From positions 158,766-222,765 of the forward strand of contig CBFFRP010000284.1 in the NCBI GenBank assembly GCA_965644295.1: DNA of 64,000 bases. The letters are read 5' to 3'. Position 1 is the stretch's first letter, and each line of letters begins with the position of its first letter. The stretch comes from Paraphysomonas bandaiensis. Its lineage: Eukaryota > Chrysophyceae. Both the position numbers and the translations under genes were made by a program. The notes under the pieces are model-generated. The model made no database searches. It had not been told where the DNA came from and was given only the letters and a program-made list of their open reading frames with translations. This document shows positions 13,201 to 24,163 of this stretch, piece after piece.

Positions 13201-13943
13201 ATGTTGTTGATGGAGACGAGACTGATGATGCGGTTGTCCTTACGGATACATTGGGATCTAAAGACGTTACAGAAAATCATCAGCCCGATCCACAGCCGCA
13301 AGTATCAAATGTACCATCGTCTGTAACATCGCCACATTCTTCCCCGAAGAAGGACCTTCATCTTAAAGAAGGGAAGAATGATGGTGCAGAAGTGTCGGGA
13401 GACGGTGGTACGCCAAAGACAAAGAGTACACGGTCTTCTGTAAATTCTGCGGGAAAATCACCTAGACAATCGATCAGTAGCCCTGCCAGTAGTAAAGATA
13501 CTAATGGTGGTCCCCGAGATAGAATACGAAGTGGTCCTGTTGTCTCAAAGAAAAAGACCTCCATGGCATACAAGAACGTACAATCGCGCTATATGAACCA
13601 ACCTGCGAGATATTTCTCTGCGATATCTTCTCCAGCATCTGCAGGAGAAAATGTAGAAGAACGAAGAGGAAGTCACAACGGTGTTCACCGTCCCGGTAGT
13701 GGGACACAGAGAGTCACATCACCTCCTTTTGGGTTTGTGAAGCCCTCCCCTTCTCCTCCGGTCCCTTCACTGGCAAGCACTGAAGTTAAAGAAGGAAGAA
13801 AACCGTACATAGATTACCTACGTCCCAAGAATGTAGAGACGGGCGTTCACTCTTCGGATAAACGGAGAACAAGTATAACTAGAATCATATCAGCCGCTGG
13901 AAATAAACAGAGAAGAGGACATAGCAGTGGTAGTCAGAAATAA
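7280..13943 (+). CDS. Giant gelsolin/villin-superfamily protein (supervillin-like)
   Basis: Two exons, 7280..12608 and 12661..13943, joined across a 52-nt intron (GTAAGTG...TTGTAG); the product is 2203 aa. Residues about 20-150 look like a C2-type beta-sandwich. Residues 150-785 are disordered and Ser/Arg-rich, with recurring RRxSxDxE-like phosphosite-type segments. About six gelsolin-like repeats follow: about 790-890 (IECWIVDKG), 935-1050, 1160-1270 (VYVWMGRKSAGE), 1344-1470, 1578-1680 (VWLWVGRGS) and 1710-1785 (LFVWFGRTCG). The tail (1785-2203) begins with a conserved-looking FHGWCDWE, then a Lys-rich helix and disordered Ser/Pro sequence. I see no villin headpiece. The architecture fits an actin-binding or cortical scaffold of the flightless/supervillin type; severing activity cannot be judged. 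The intron splits a codon, so a new ATG forms only in the spliced message; that Met is internal. Confidence 0.85.
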
Positions 13944-15663
13944 CAAATGTCGTAACTGAAAGTACCTTGTATAATGCGTTGTGTATACTAGTGCATTGCT
14001 GTGGTTTGATGACTTAATACCGTTTTGATAATAATATTTATCGACATTAGCTTGATAACCTACGATAATGGTATCAATCGATACGCCCATCAACCGAAAG
14101 TCTTCTTGTAAAGGACAATAGTTAACAATTGCTGCAAAATAGTGAGCTATTATTTTTGTCAATAGAATTACTTATAACGACACAGATGGCGATGGATATC
14201 GGACAGTTCGTTTACCATATGAAGCTGGTGCAGAGCATATACATTTAACCGCATGCACATTCGTTACCGTGAAGTTCGGAATTAGATTGCGGTTCTCTTT
14301 CGAGTTGGTATAGAAATAAGAGGGGGGTACAACTAGAAATAGAAATAGGAATGAAGCTGGATGAATAATATATAATATAGCTACATATTTCTAAGCCATG
14401 TACATGTAAAGAACTAGCAGTGCGGCAATGGTTTGCTTTTCAGGAATGGATTTAAAATCTATAGACGGACAGGTTTTCATCTGCGAAGAAACATATTGTG
14501 CAGATGCACTCAACGGCTTCCACACTGGAGGGAAGTGCTGTATTTCCGTAAAACAGATTATTCAGTGAAGTATGTGTGTTGCCCAGCAGCATTGCTGCGA
14601 AGGCAGTGAAGCTGGGCACTAAACAGCTCAAATTTTAGTGACAGTAATTTAAGTATTCATGTGAGCGGAGAAGGGATTTAGATGATTTTAAGGTATTCCA
14701 ATTGTAACATATCAAAAATGTTGATCTACATATAATATTTCGAAAAATCATTTGATATAAATGTTGAATTGTTGAGGACATGATGCATTGCTAATATTAT
14801 TAGATTCAAAGTAGTGGCATACTCTTATGAAACTGCAGCGACACCCTCACTCTTTGTATCTGTAAAAAATGTCTTTGTTATATGCCTCCTCAGTTAGATA
14901 GCAACTACCTAACTTTAGACTTTCTTCGTACCATCTACATTTAGGGGTATACGAGTAAACCAACGAGTTTAGCAATAAATGAATTTACTGCGTTCGAATC
15001 TAATAGAGAAGTACAACTAGAATATTGATTGCAACATATTACAATATAGTATGAGCTACCTTACCCGTAACAATATTGATGGTAGTCCAGTTCCCGGTAA
15101 TTATAATAGCATATTACGGCAATTATAATTGGTTACCAGGCCCTGGTTACTGAGTTACTCATGCCTGACGTATGACTATATATATGATATATGAATATAT
15201 GATATAGGAGTGACTGGTGAACTTATTATAATAAACATATGTTTTTGAGACACTGTTCACCAGATGCTACATGAATATGTTGTGAAGTGTTGAGATTAAT
15301 AATTATAAATCTTTCTTGAGTGTACGTTGTGCGAAACAAAGCAAGGTTAAACTAAGCAAGGTTAACTTAAGTGTAACGTCCAATTCTAACACACACGACA
15401 CCAATACGTCCCATCGTTCAATCAGAATAGACTGCATATGGAAAAAGATTCTGGCGAATAAAGCTACGAGAGACATATTTCTTGAATATCTGATTTAATT
15501 AATCGATTTATAGTTATGGCAGGAGTGGAGTATTCTCTGGATGATACATCACCCGGGGTAATTATTGAGGTTAAATTGTATTAAATCACCCGCTATTGTT
15601 AATATCAAGCAATAGAACGCCGTATTGGAATTTCAGTCAACAAATCGTCAGTATGTTATGACT
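13944..15663. other. Intergenic, nothing recognised
   Basis: 1.7 kb between the converging gelsolin-like and amylase genes. It is AT-rich, has no open frame with protein-like composition and no strong tandem repeat. A short stretch at about 15060..15150 weakly resembles the termini of the hAT-type elements found further right (GTAACAATATTG, then AATTGGTTACCAGGCCCTG), too divergent to call. Confidence 0.5.
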
Positions 15664-17210
15664 TTACTTCTTCGCACCGGAGTGTAAAGCCACCGCATAC
15701 AAAGGCGGAACAGTAATGGACGCAGAGCCGTCACTCTGAACAACAACCGTGGTAGCACAGGTGGCGACATCATCGTTATCCAACGAAGCAACAACATCAC
15801 AGTACTCGCCAGAAGATAGGCCAGTATTAAGAGTTACAGTCCACTCCGAGGAGCCTCGGTTCATTGCTATGAAAGCCTCTCCTCGTGAGAATGCAATCTG
15901 ATTACCGGAACCCGATTGCCAGTTTGAAACGGGTGCATCACCAGCCACTCCCCTCCATTTTACCATGTTTGCTACGCCCGCTTCTCGGTGTTCGCATACC
16001 CAGTTCACCCCATCAGCGCAGTACTTTCCTCCTTCTACTCCAACACCAGGTGGACCAGCATCGGTATCGGTGAAATAGTAGGACGACATTACCCGCACAT
16101 CACCATAGGGCCAGGCCAGCATAAACATGTTGGCGAAAGTGTAAAGTGCACCATTCTTGTAGGTGAGCTGTGCGCGGCCGTTGCGTTGAGTGTCATGGTT
16201 GTCCTATTCGCAAATAAATTATAACCTGAGTATAACAGGAGTAGCAGATCTTACCAGGAACGCACAGGCTTTATCTGAAGGCATCAAACCCCAAGATTCA
16301 CCAAAACTCTGCAAATTAGTCATACTGTTCTCCGGAATAATATTTCCGTCGAGGTAATCTGCGTAATAAAACTCCGTCACGTGGCCAATGTCAAAATACT
16401 CCGAAGGCTGTACTGCTTCTCCATCACTTCCAATCACCTGTCACCAATTCCGTTAACTTAATACACAGTAGGTTATTATAATCCACCTCTTGATTAATGT
16501 ACAACGACCCAGGGAGGCGCTTCGTGATCCCTGACATCTCACCCGCATCTTGATGCTTGGCTGCGTCGATCCGTATTCCGACCACGCCATGATCAACCAT
16601 CTAAAAAAGAAGCGAAATTGATGGACGTTGCACAATCAGGCATACTTATTACCCCGTTAATATATCCTGCAATCTGCTGTTGCACATAATCACTTGATGT
16701 TGCCAAGTCAGGAAGACCCACAAGGTCACAGTACTGCACATTGTACTTGTCCGAGTAATCGTTCACTTGGCAATTGTGCTGTGTATTGTCCCAATCGTGA
16801 TGAAAATCATTTGGAGAGTAATACGGGTACTGTCTGTTGCCGAATGAGGATCCGGCAATTCCAGTTCCAGACCCGGCTGCCATATGATTGATTACAGCAT
16901 CAGCAATAACTCCAACACCAGCAGTCGCACATCTGCTGACCATATCAACAAACTCCGTCTCATTACCAGACCTGCTCTGTAATGCATATGTGACAGGCTG
17001 ATAGCGTGTCCACCACTCAGATCCCTGTATGTGTTCCATTGGAGGACTTATCTGTACAGTCTTATATCCTTTAGGGCCCAAGAATCCCTCGCACTCATCG
17101 GCGATATCCCGCCATGACCATTCAAATAACTGAACAGTTGGATCGATATTAGAGGAGAGAGTGTAGGGAAGGGAAAGGAGAGAGGCTGTGATGGTTGTTG
17201 AGAGTTTCAT
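15664..17210 (-). CDS. Secreted GH13 alpha-amylase
   Basis: Four exons on the minus strand: 17210..16653, 16600..16487, 16437..16255 and 16203..15664. The introns are 52, 49 and 51 nt; all junctions are GT-AG and phase 0; the product is 464 aa. The N-terminus is a signal peptide ([20 protein letters not shown]). Starch-type family motifs are present: [20 protein letters not shown] near the start, DAVINHM (region I), GIRIDAAKH with nucleophile Asp198 (region II), YINQE with acid/base Glu224 (region III) and DNHD with Asp289 (region IV). All catalytic residues are kept, so it should hydrolyse internal alpha-1,4 bonds of starch or glycogen outside the cell. The C-terminal about 100 residues form the usual beta-sandwich domain C. 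The sequence style is the compact animal/actinobacterial-type amylase rather than the fungal Taka-amylase type (my judgement from motifs). Confidence 0.95.
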
Positions 17211-17843
17211 GGTGATGAGAGGGGTGTTGTTATGTCTATGAAGTGTGTATATATACAGACACTGCAGTGATGTAATTGCTTGTATGAGCTTATGTATGGA
17301 GATCTACGTATACAGTACCATGTGCGTGGATCCTCAGCAGATCGTACACTGTATGTATGGTATAGTAGCGTAGAATTCCTGTATGTCCATGCAATTACAT
17401 CATACGCATCACATTCCTCATAGAATATGATACGATTTTTTTTTGGGATTCGTACAATAAAAAATACTGAATCTGCGGATTATTGGTGGTGTGTGGGATT
17501 TTAAAGGTTGTTTATGGGGGATTTTAAGGAGAATTGGTGGATTTTTGTTGGAGTTGTTTGTTTCCACTCTCCATGTCAATGCCATATACAGTAATACAGA
17601 GTATATTATATACATACATATACATAGGTAAACTTGGGACTGTGTATACCATCACGGTATACAGTTTACAATATGCAGTGTACACTGGCATATATGTAGA
17701 TGTACAGTGCTGTGAGGAAGTGTGTGAAGTGTACTTTATGTACAATCGGAATTTCCTACTCAAGGTGTCATATAGAGCTCTCCATACAGCAGTACTGTGT
17801 ATCTATCTACCATACCCAGCCCAACCCCTATACGTATACACAC

Positions 17844-19017
17844 ATGTCCAACACACTGATCCTGTCACTACTATCACTCCACATACATCACGCTCATACC
17901 ATTCATAGCCCTATAAGAGCAGGGAACTACAGTGAACTGGTCCATGCAATAGACAATCAGGTCTTCTTAGTCCCTCTATCAGACTCCATCATAAGTCATC
18001 ACATTAAAACATTCGGACATTATGAGAAGCCAGCAAGAGACACTGTCATGCAGTTCATTGCTCCAGGCAGTGTCATAGTGGACGTAGGTGCGAATATCGG
18101 GTCATGGACTGTTCCTATGGCCATATATATGGGCAAACAGGGTCGTGTGTATGCATTTGAAGTACAACCCGAAACATTCTTATATTTAAATAGTAATCTA
18201 GCTCTGAATGGCTTGTCTAACGTATTTCCAATTGAAATGGGAGTTGGAAACGAAGTTGGTTCAGCTCGAATCTATTCTGTTGTGTTATTTCACGAACCAA
18301 ACACAACACGAAATGCGGGAGGATTCAGTTTTTTCTTTCCTCCGCCTAAATCTAACTGGCCTCTTTATGACGTATCAACGATTACGTTAGATGCAATGAT
18401 GCAACGCAATATGCCATGTCCAGACTTCATTAAAATGGATGTCGAAATGTATGAGTTATATGTGCTGCAAGGGTCGGTTCAAGTACTTGAGACATGTCAA
18501 CCAGTTCTGTACCTGGAATTGGGTTGCCGTCATTTTGTGAAATCTATAGTGACAATGTTAAACTACTATGGATACTCGATGGCATACATAGCTCCCTTAC
18601 CTAGTGACGCAGATGCTAGCCATTTAGAGTTTGTTTTAGAAGATATTCCTATTAACTTGTTGTTGAAAGCCAATACACATCCAAATCTATTAGCCATGCC
18701 TTCATATCGTGCACATGAGCTCTACCACGAAGATGGGAGTAGGCTACAAAATATATATCCTTTGGATTATGAAAGTGGAAAACTCTTGGCAGAGGAATAC
18801 AACATACAGTAAGTTACTGATACAGTTTTTACGAATTTGTAATTAGAATATCTGATGTGAATATTGCAGATACTGCTCCATGGATAGAAAAGTGTGTGAA
18901 TTGTACACACAAACCGGTGAAGTTAGTGATGATAATGTTTATACCTGCGTTGATGGGCAAGTAGAAATACCACTGCAAGATGTAGAGTATTGGAAAACAT
19001 TTATTACGACACAGTAA
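17844..19017 (+). CDS. FkbM-family methyltransferase
   Basis: Two exons, 17844..18808 and 18870..19017 (61-nt intron, GTAAGT...TTGCAG), giving 370 aa. I chose the ATG at 17844 because it gives a hydrophobic signal-like N-terminus (MSNTLILSLLSL) and the sequence upstream is low complexity; an in-frame start further up is possible. The Rossmann SAM-binding motif VDVGANIG is at 79-86, with acidic AFEVQPE after strand 2 (E106). IKMDVE at 196-201 is the FkbM signature strand/loop. Family members O-methylate sugars or other small acceptors; the likely secretory signal suggests a lumenal substrate such as a glycan (inference). The second exon adds a Cys-containing C-terminal extension without a known fold. 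Confidence 0.85.
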
Positions 19018-19897
19018 TGTCCGTTGATTGTATGCAGTATGTGTCGTGTGCTCATCCCATATTTGTCCAAGAAAAGTAGAAGATATCCACAAACAACGAT
19101 ATCTTTATAGGCGTTAGTATTTTTTCTTTTTCTAAAATCTATTGCTCGCGAAGGTGGCGCTTGTTGTTCAAGGCGGTGTATACTTCGGAGCAGACTGGTG
19201 TAACAATTAATTGGTGAGAAGTATCCAACTATAAAAATTGCAATTATTTACTACATATCCAATTATTGATATTGCAGTTAGTTATCAATTAATTGCCTTC
19301 AATGCTATTGCTTTTCCGAATAGCTTTCTGAACTACAGTCTCATCCCAAAGATGCCAAGCAGAAACGTCTACATTTCAAGGTGTCTAGGTGTTATATGTT
19401 TGCAGAAATCACTCATATGTAGAACAAACCGGGTAAATTTTTGAAAAAGTTGATTGAGTTTAGTTTACAATTTATGATGCATTTTGCAAAAACTAATTCT
19501 GTAAGTGTGAAGAGAATATGCTTTTAAAGACATTTAAAATTTAGTTACAGATCAAAAATGTTAGAATGCAACGGTTAGGTTGACGAACACATATATACAT
19601 CTACATTCAGTAACAGTTACATTTTTATTAAACATAAGTATAGTACAATCGATAAGATATAATATATTCTATGCGTACAAATAATGGGTTTTTACGTTTT
19701 TACCTACTATCCAGCGTAAGATACTATATAATATAGATAAATAACAATTAATAGGTATCACATAAAGAAGTTTAACAATAATAATTAGCAATAATAATTT
19801 CAATCGTCATTTTTAATTAAATTAACTGTTGGCAATTCAATAAATTATTATGTAGGCGTGTATATTCATTAAACTAAGTCGAACTGGCACCATTTAG

Positions 19898-20288
19898 TGG
19901 TGTTATGGAGTTATGAAGGATAAGTACCAAAGAAACTACCGTGGGCCGCATATACAGCCAGAAAATAATTTCTGCCTACTCATAGCCCAATGTTTGTGTA
20001 GACATATTTGAGCCCTGACGAATAAACACGTATCCTGTAATGGGCCCACCTCAAGGGAATCCGGGGTATTGGGCTGCCTGCTGAGGTCAAGCATCCAGGA
20101 TGTTCATCTTAAGGACTCAAAAATCCTGAAGTCAGCAGATGTCATGTATATCAATATTCTTCTTTCTCACTGCGTTTGCTCTGAGTTTGAGTGATAGAGC
20201 GGAGGTGGTTGCACCCTTGGTGCTTGCGGTGACGCACAATTACCTTTTGTAGCGTTAAATAGTACGATATCAAGGTTAAGCACTAGTT
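19898..20288 (-). repeat. Left arm of foldback, inverted copy of dispersed repeat
   Basis: The reverse complement of this stretch aligns along its length with 20631..21017. Shared blocks include CTAGTGCTTAACCTTGATAT at the inner end, TTCAGGATTTTTGAGTCCTT, CCCAATACCCCGGATTCCCT and GGTACTTATCC at the outer end. It lacks about 25 bp present in the right arm (around 20885). No terminal TG..CA or coding region was seen, so the element class is undetermined. Confidence 0.85.
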
Positions 20289-20630
20289 TGTTAAAAATGG
20301 CAATGCTAAATTAGTTCTAACTCTTCGACGCTTTCGACATACATTGTATAGACTTTACTAAAACTAATTCAACTTACAATAACTGAATTAATAAATAGTA
20401 ACAATAAGTTTACAACATCGTCTATATTCGTCACTAAAAACAATCATGTCAAACCATACATATTCTCTAAATCTTTGAAGGGATACCGTTCTCAGTTATG
20501 ATCAGGTCCTCTTTTCCATTGACGTATATATATATGAAAGTTTTATTAGTAGTAGTAAGAGGCGTTAAGAATCTCCACCAGTTTAGTAGCAAGATGAATA
20601 CTAGTCAATAAGCTATCTACCTGAAACTAA

Positions 20631-21017
20631 CTAGTGCTTAACCTTGATATCTTACTATTTAACGCTACGAAAGGTTATTGTGCAACCACCTCCGCTCTAT
20701 CACTCAAACTCAGAGCAAACGCAGTGAGAATGCATCTGCTGACTTCAGGATTTTTGAGTCCTTAAGATGAACATCCTGAATGCTTGACTTCAGCAGGCAG
20801 CCCAATACCCCGGATTCCCTTGAGGTGGGCCCATTAAAGGATACGTGTTTATTCGTCAGGGCTCAAAGACGTCTACAGACAGTACTTATTGTTGTTTCTT
20901 ATACCACACAAGCATTCGGCTATGAGTGGGCAGAACAATATCTGCTGTCTATGTTTTCGGCTCACGTTAGTTTTCCGGAGAAATATCTCCGGTACTTATC
21001 CCCCACCAGAACACCAT
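20631..21017 (+). repeat. Right arm of foldback, direct copy of dispersed repeat
   Basis: Inverted partner of 19898..20288, with about 340 bp between the arms. An outer hairpin TCCGGAGAAATATCTCCGG lies near its right end. The same family occurs at 27731..28070 and 66..181, so this is a mobile or dispersed repeat rather than a local duplication alone. Confidence 0.85.
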
Positions 21018-21645
21018 GAAAAGGTGCGAGTCCGACTTTCTTGAGGGCATTGACGTGTATACGGTTACTGTATACAATCACTTTCAGTTATACTAAATAT
21101 TTGTTAGTTAACTGTGATCTCACATAATACATAATGTCATACATTGATATGCGATATATACTTATTGTACTGTATTATGTATTTTGCACTGCAAATAGTA
21201 CCATCATTTACATTCATTTCTTAACGGCTACTTAAATGTGCAATTCATAAACGTCATAAACTACATATTAGATAAACTGTGTAGCATCATCATCATCAAT
21301 AATAATTGCATTCATCATTTTGTAAACTGTTACCCATTACGTAAGCCTGTCGGATGGATGTTCACTTCTTGGGTGTGATGGATGGTAGTAGCAGAGGTTG
21401 AATCGAAAATCTAATATCGACAATATTCCCCTTCCAGTGTAACATCAACACTGTCGCTTTGATAGCAGCGTACGGATTACTTCATACGTACTATCGTACG
21501 ATTATATATATTTATCATATAAGCCGTTTGAATAGCAATATAACCATTTGAAAAGCCATTTCCTAGCTAAACTATACAACTATGACAAAGATCGATCTTA
21601 CATGTAACATGTAATGCTGTACATCTGTTTAAAAATCCGATGCTA

Positions 21646-23664
21646 TCAATGCATTGCTTCACGTATAATATTAATGCATTCCATTCTATTCGTCGACTCG
21701 CTTCTCTTCGCGCGAACTACAAGGCTTCTGCCCTTGTCATCCGTACAATTCACGTCTGCTCCACTCTGTACTAAAAACTTTACACTCTCTATCTCGCCGT
21801 CGTCAACAGCACAGATAAGGGCCGTAGTGCCGTCCTTTGCCTGCACATTAACTGACGCCCCACATTTCACTAAATATTCCAAGCAGTCTCGCGAGGAATA
21901 CGCAAACATAAGTGCAGTCCGACCCTCCTGGTCCTCCGAATTGACATCGCACCCCAGCTCTAATGCGTACTGTATACAGTCCATACGGCCTGACAGCACT
22001 GCCCCTGCAACTGCTGACATTAGCAGAGTACCACCCTCCTCAGACCTATGGGACGCATTGCACCCTGCAGACACAAGAACTTGCATCAGAGTAAGGTTGC
22101 CACTCTCCGCAGCCAACATCAATGCGTTTTGTCCTGAGTAATTCTCAGTCTGAACATCCCATCCCAATCGTAATAAAAGATCTACACCATCTTTTCTTCC
22201 TGCATTCACCGCACACAGTAGGGCGTTACAACCCTCCCGATTCACATCTGTCTGGCCATATTCACCACTAGCTATCAAGATATTCGCACATTCCAGGTGA
22301 TCGTTTATCACCGCTAGGGATAGTGCATTGTTGCCGTACTTGTCAGTTTCACTTGACTTTAGGGAGCGCCCTCCCTCCTCTACCATGCGTAGCACAGTCG
22401 CATACCCGCATGCAGCACTGGCAGCAACTACCATTTCAAATGAAGAATCAGGGAGGTCATCTAGCGCAGAGCTATCTCCACAAGCCGCAGCTTGAACTGA
22501 CGGACTCTCCGCAAATACAGACGATCCATTTACAACTGCACGAACCAACTCTCCAGATGTTTCATAATCTCCGCAAAGGGTTTGAAGGTCACTTAGAAGA
22601 AACTTTCTGTCATCTTCACTAGAGCACTCGGCAGTTGCCACATCCATATCTTCAAGTAAATCTAACAACATACTTTTGTCTGATATCAGTCTCACAGTTT
22701 TCCTTACGATACCCTGGTAGAGCTCATAGGTTCCGCACTTTACAATAACAGCCACTCCAGGGTGAGTACGAGCAACCACTAGTTCCGCTAGACACCAGAG
22801 TCTGAGTAAGGCCACTTCTTTTCGTAATACGCTGGATAGAGATAAAAATCTTTTGTCCACTGCAGAGCATACGTGAAGGAAAGAGCTACACTCCCTAATA
22901 GTGTCTGCATAGTCGAGATCAAAATCACCTGGCCATTGCCTTACGGCAAAAATGTCTATCCAAACTCTTCTAGTCGGATCTGCTGTGTCAAATACTGCTG
23001 CCACAAGATCCCCAAACCGCCCTGCCCATGAGTGTGAAACGTAGGTAGCGGCTCGACCAACCACTCCACGAGATTGCATGGACTCCAGCTCTACATAGCG
23101 ACACCGACGACTCTGTGTTGCAGGTAGTACATACTCCCGACATACCATCCATGTTGGCATATCCCAAATACCATTGGACTCTGCGAACTCAAAGAGCCAC
23201 CAAATGCTTACACCCCTCTCAACAGAACGCAGTTTCGCTGCTTCAGTCGGCTGAGTTTCATTTATTACTTGACGCTCACGGGATATTCTTTGCTCATCAC
23301 ATATAACTTCTTTACAATCAATACAATAAAATGAATCTGATTTATATCTGATATAACTATGCGGACATTCACGTATATAACTCTGCATAAAATAATCAAT
23401 CAGTTGTCTCTGTTTGGTTGAGTCAATCACTCCATGAGCTGTGAGGACACTTCTATTGAACTCCTCACTGTTATATTCGTATAGTTTCTTGAGTGTTATT
23501 CTATCGATTCCTTTTGATAGAAGACTGTGTATATGACTGTATAGATGAGTGTGTGGATGAGAGTCGCTGTTGCAACTGTTATCTCTACTAAGAGTATCGA
23601 TCTCATTGAGGAGTTTATCTGAGGAGAACTCCTCATGATTGAATAGAGATGCTCCGATCCCCAT
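21646..23664 (-). CDS. TIR-like domain / ankyrin-repeat protein with N-myristoylation signal
   Basis: A single exon, 672 aa. The N-terminus MGIGAS fits the N-myristoylation consensus (Gly2, Ser6), suggesting membrane attachment after Met removal. Residues about 100-122 hold a Cys/His cluster (CPH, CIDC, C) that could bind zinc. Residues about 205-300 carry ATYVSHSWAGRFGDLV, VWIDIFAVRQWPGDF and LRLWCLAELV. This order (SHSW strand, WIDIFAVRQ strand, RLWCLAE helix) matches the divergent TIR-like domain widespread in protist and algal proteins. From about 400 to 650 there are about seven ankyrin repeats (GNNALSLAV, GCNALLCAV, GQNALMLAA, GRTALMF, GTTALICAV). The role is unknown; by analogy it could be signalling or immune-type recognition. 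Enzymatic NADase function cannot be inferred from sequence alone. Confidence 0.75.
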   Translation of the reverse strand: MGIGASLFNHEEFSSDKLLNEIDTLSRDNSCNSDSHPHTHLYSHIHSLLSKGIDRITLKKLYEYNSEEFNRSVLTAHGVIDSTKQRQLIDYFMQSYIRECPHSYIRYKSDSFYCIDCKEVICDEQRISRERQVINETQPTEAAKLRSVERGVSIWWLFEFAESNGIWDMPTWMVCREYVLPATQSRRCRYVELESMQSRGVVGRAATYVSHSWAGRFGDLVAAVFDTADPTRRVWIDIFAVRQWPGDFDLDYADTIRECSSFLHVCSAVDKRFLSLSSVLRKEVALLRLWCLAELVVARTHPGVAVIVKCGTYELYQGIVRKTVRLISDKSMLLDLLEDMDVATAECSSEDDRKFLLSDLQTLCGDYETSGELVRAVVNGSSVFAESPSVQAAACGDSSALDDLPDSSFEMVVAASAACGYATVLRMVEEGGRSLKSSETDKYGNNALSLAVINDHLECANILIASGEYGQTDVNREGCNALLCAVNAGRKDGVDLLLRLGWDVQTENYSGQNALMLAAESGNLTLMQVLVSAGCNASHRSEEGGTLLMSAVAGAVLSGRMDCIQYALELGCDVNSEDQEGRTALMFAYSSRDCLEYLVKCGASVNVQAKDGTTALICAVDDGEIESVKFLVQSGADVNCTDDKGRSLVVRAKRSESTNRMECINIIREAMH

Positions 23665-24163
23665 GAGATCGATGTATCTGCAGGTGTATGTTTCCAGGTT
23701 TCATATACTGCAATGATAGCAATGCAGGTGCTGTACATAGCAGTTGAGATGTACTGCAGTACAGAACAGCGTACATATATATGCGCCCGTTATGACCATA
23801 TGAACGATGTGCGCCCCTCGTACTTGACAACAGTGTACATGTGTACTCTGTAGACGTAGAAAGTGGGGTCGTGTAGTACATTTCCGACTTTTTGTCTTCA
23901 AAACAGAATTTCCGGCTTTTAAGGTCATAGAATGATTAAAAAGTTAAAATACAGAGGAGCCAGTTCTTCATACGTACAGAAGATGTGTGTAAGATCCTGC
24001 TGTATATGGCATGTAGGTGTGTGTATACAGTAGGTATATGTATGTAGGAGTATCTATCAGTGTGGTACACAGTCATACAGCTGAACCATACATACATACA
24101 AACAATACAATCTCCTCCACTCCCCTCTATCTATACTCATATATCGACCTATCCAATCAACTC
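23665..24163. other. Divergent promoter region, TATG-rich
   Basis: 499 bp separate the divergently transcribed TIR-like/ankyrin gene (-) and the GH3 gene (+). The sequence is rich in short TATG/TACA repeats, as upstream of many genes in this window. No defined element recognised. Confidence 0.4.

Larger units (their letters stand above)
19018..21645. other. Intergenic with repeat elements
   Basis: It contains a lone hAT-type terminus at about 19191..19214 (CAGACTGGTGTAACAATTAA, compare the element ends at 51269 and 58713) and the large foldback at 19898..21017. The remainder is AT-rich DNA. No genes are supported. Confidence 0.6.

Noticed and set aside
12660-13943. Separate gene starting at the exon 2 boundary of the gelsolin-like protein
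   Set aside because: The frame continues from exon 1 through a clean 52-nt GT-AG intron, and the Met forms only at the splice junction.
20780-21019. 79-codon ORF in the right foldback arm
   Set aside because: The sister copies at 19898 and 27731 carry indels and stops in this frame, so it is not conserved coding sequence.
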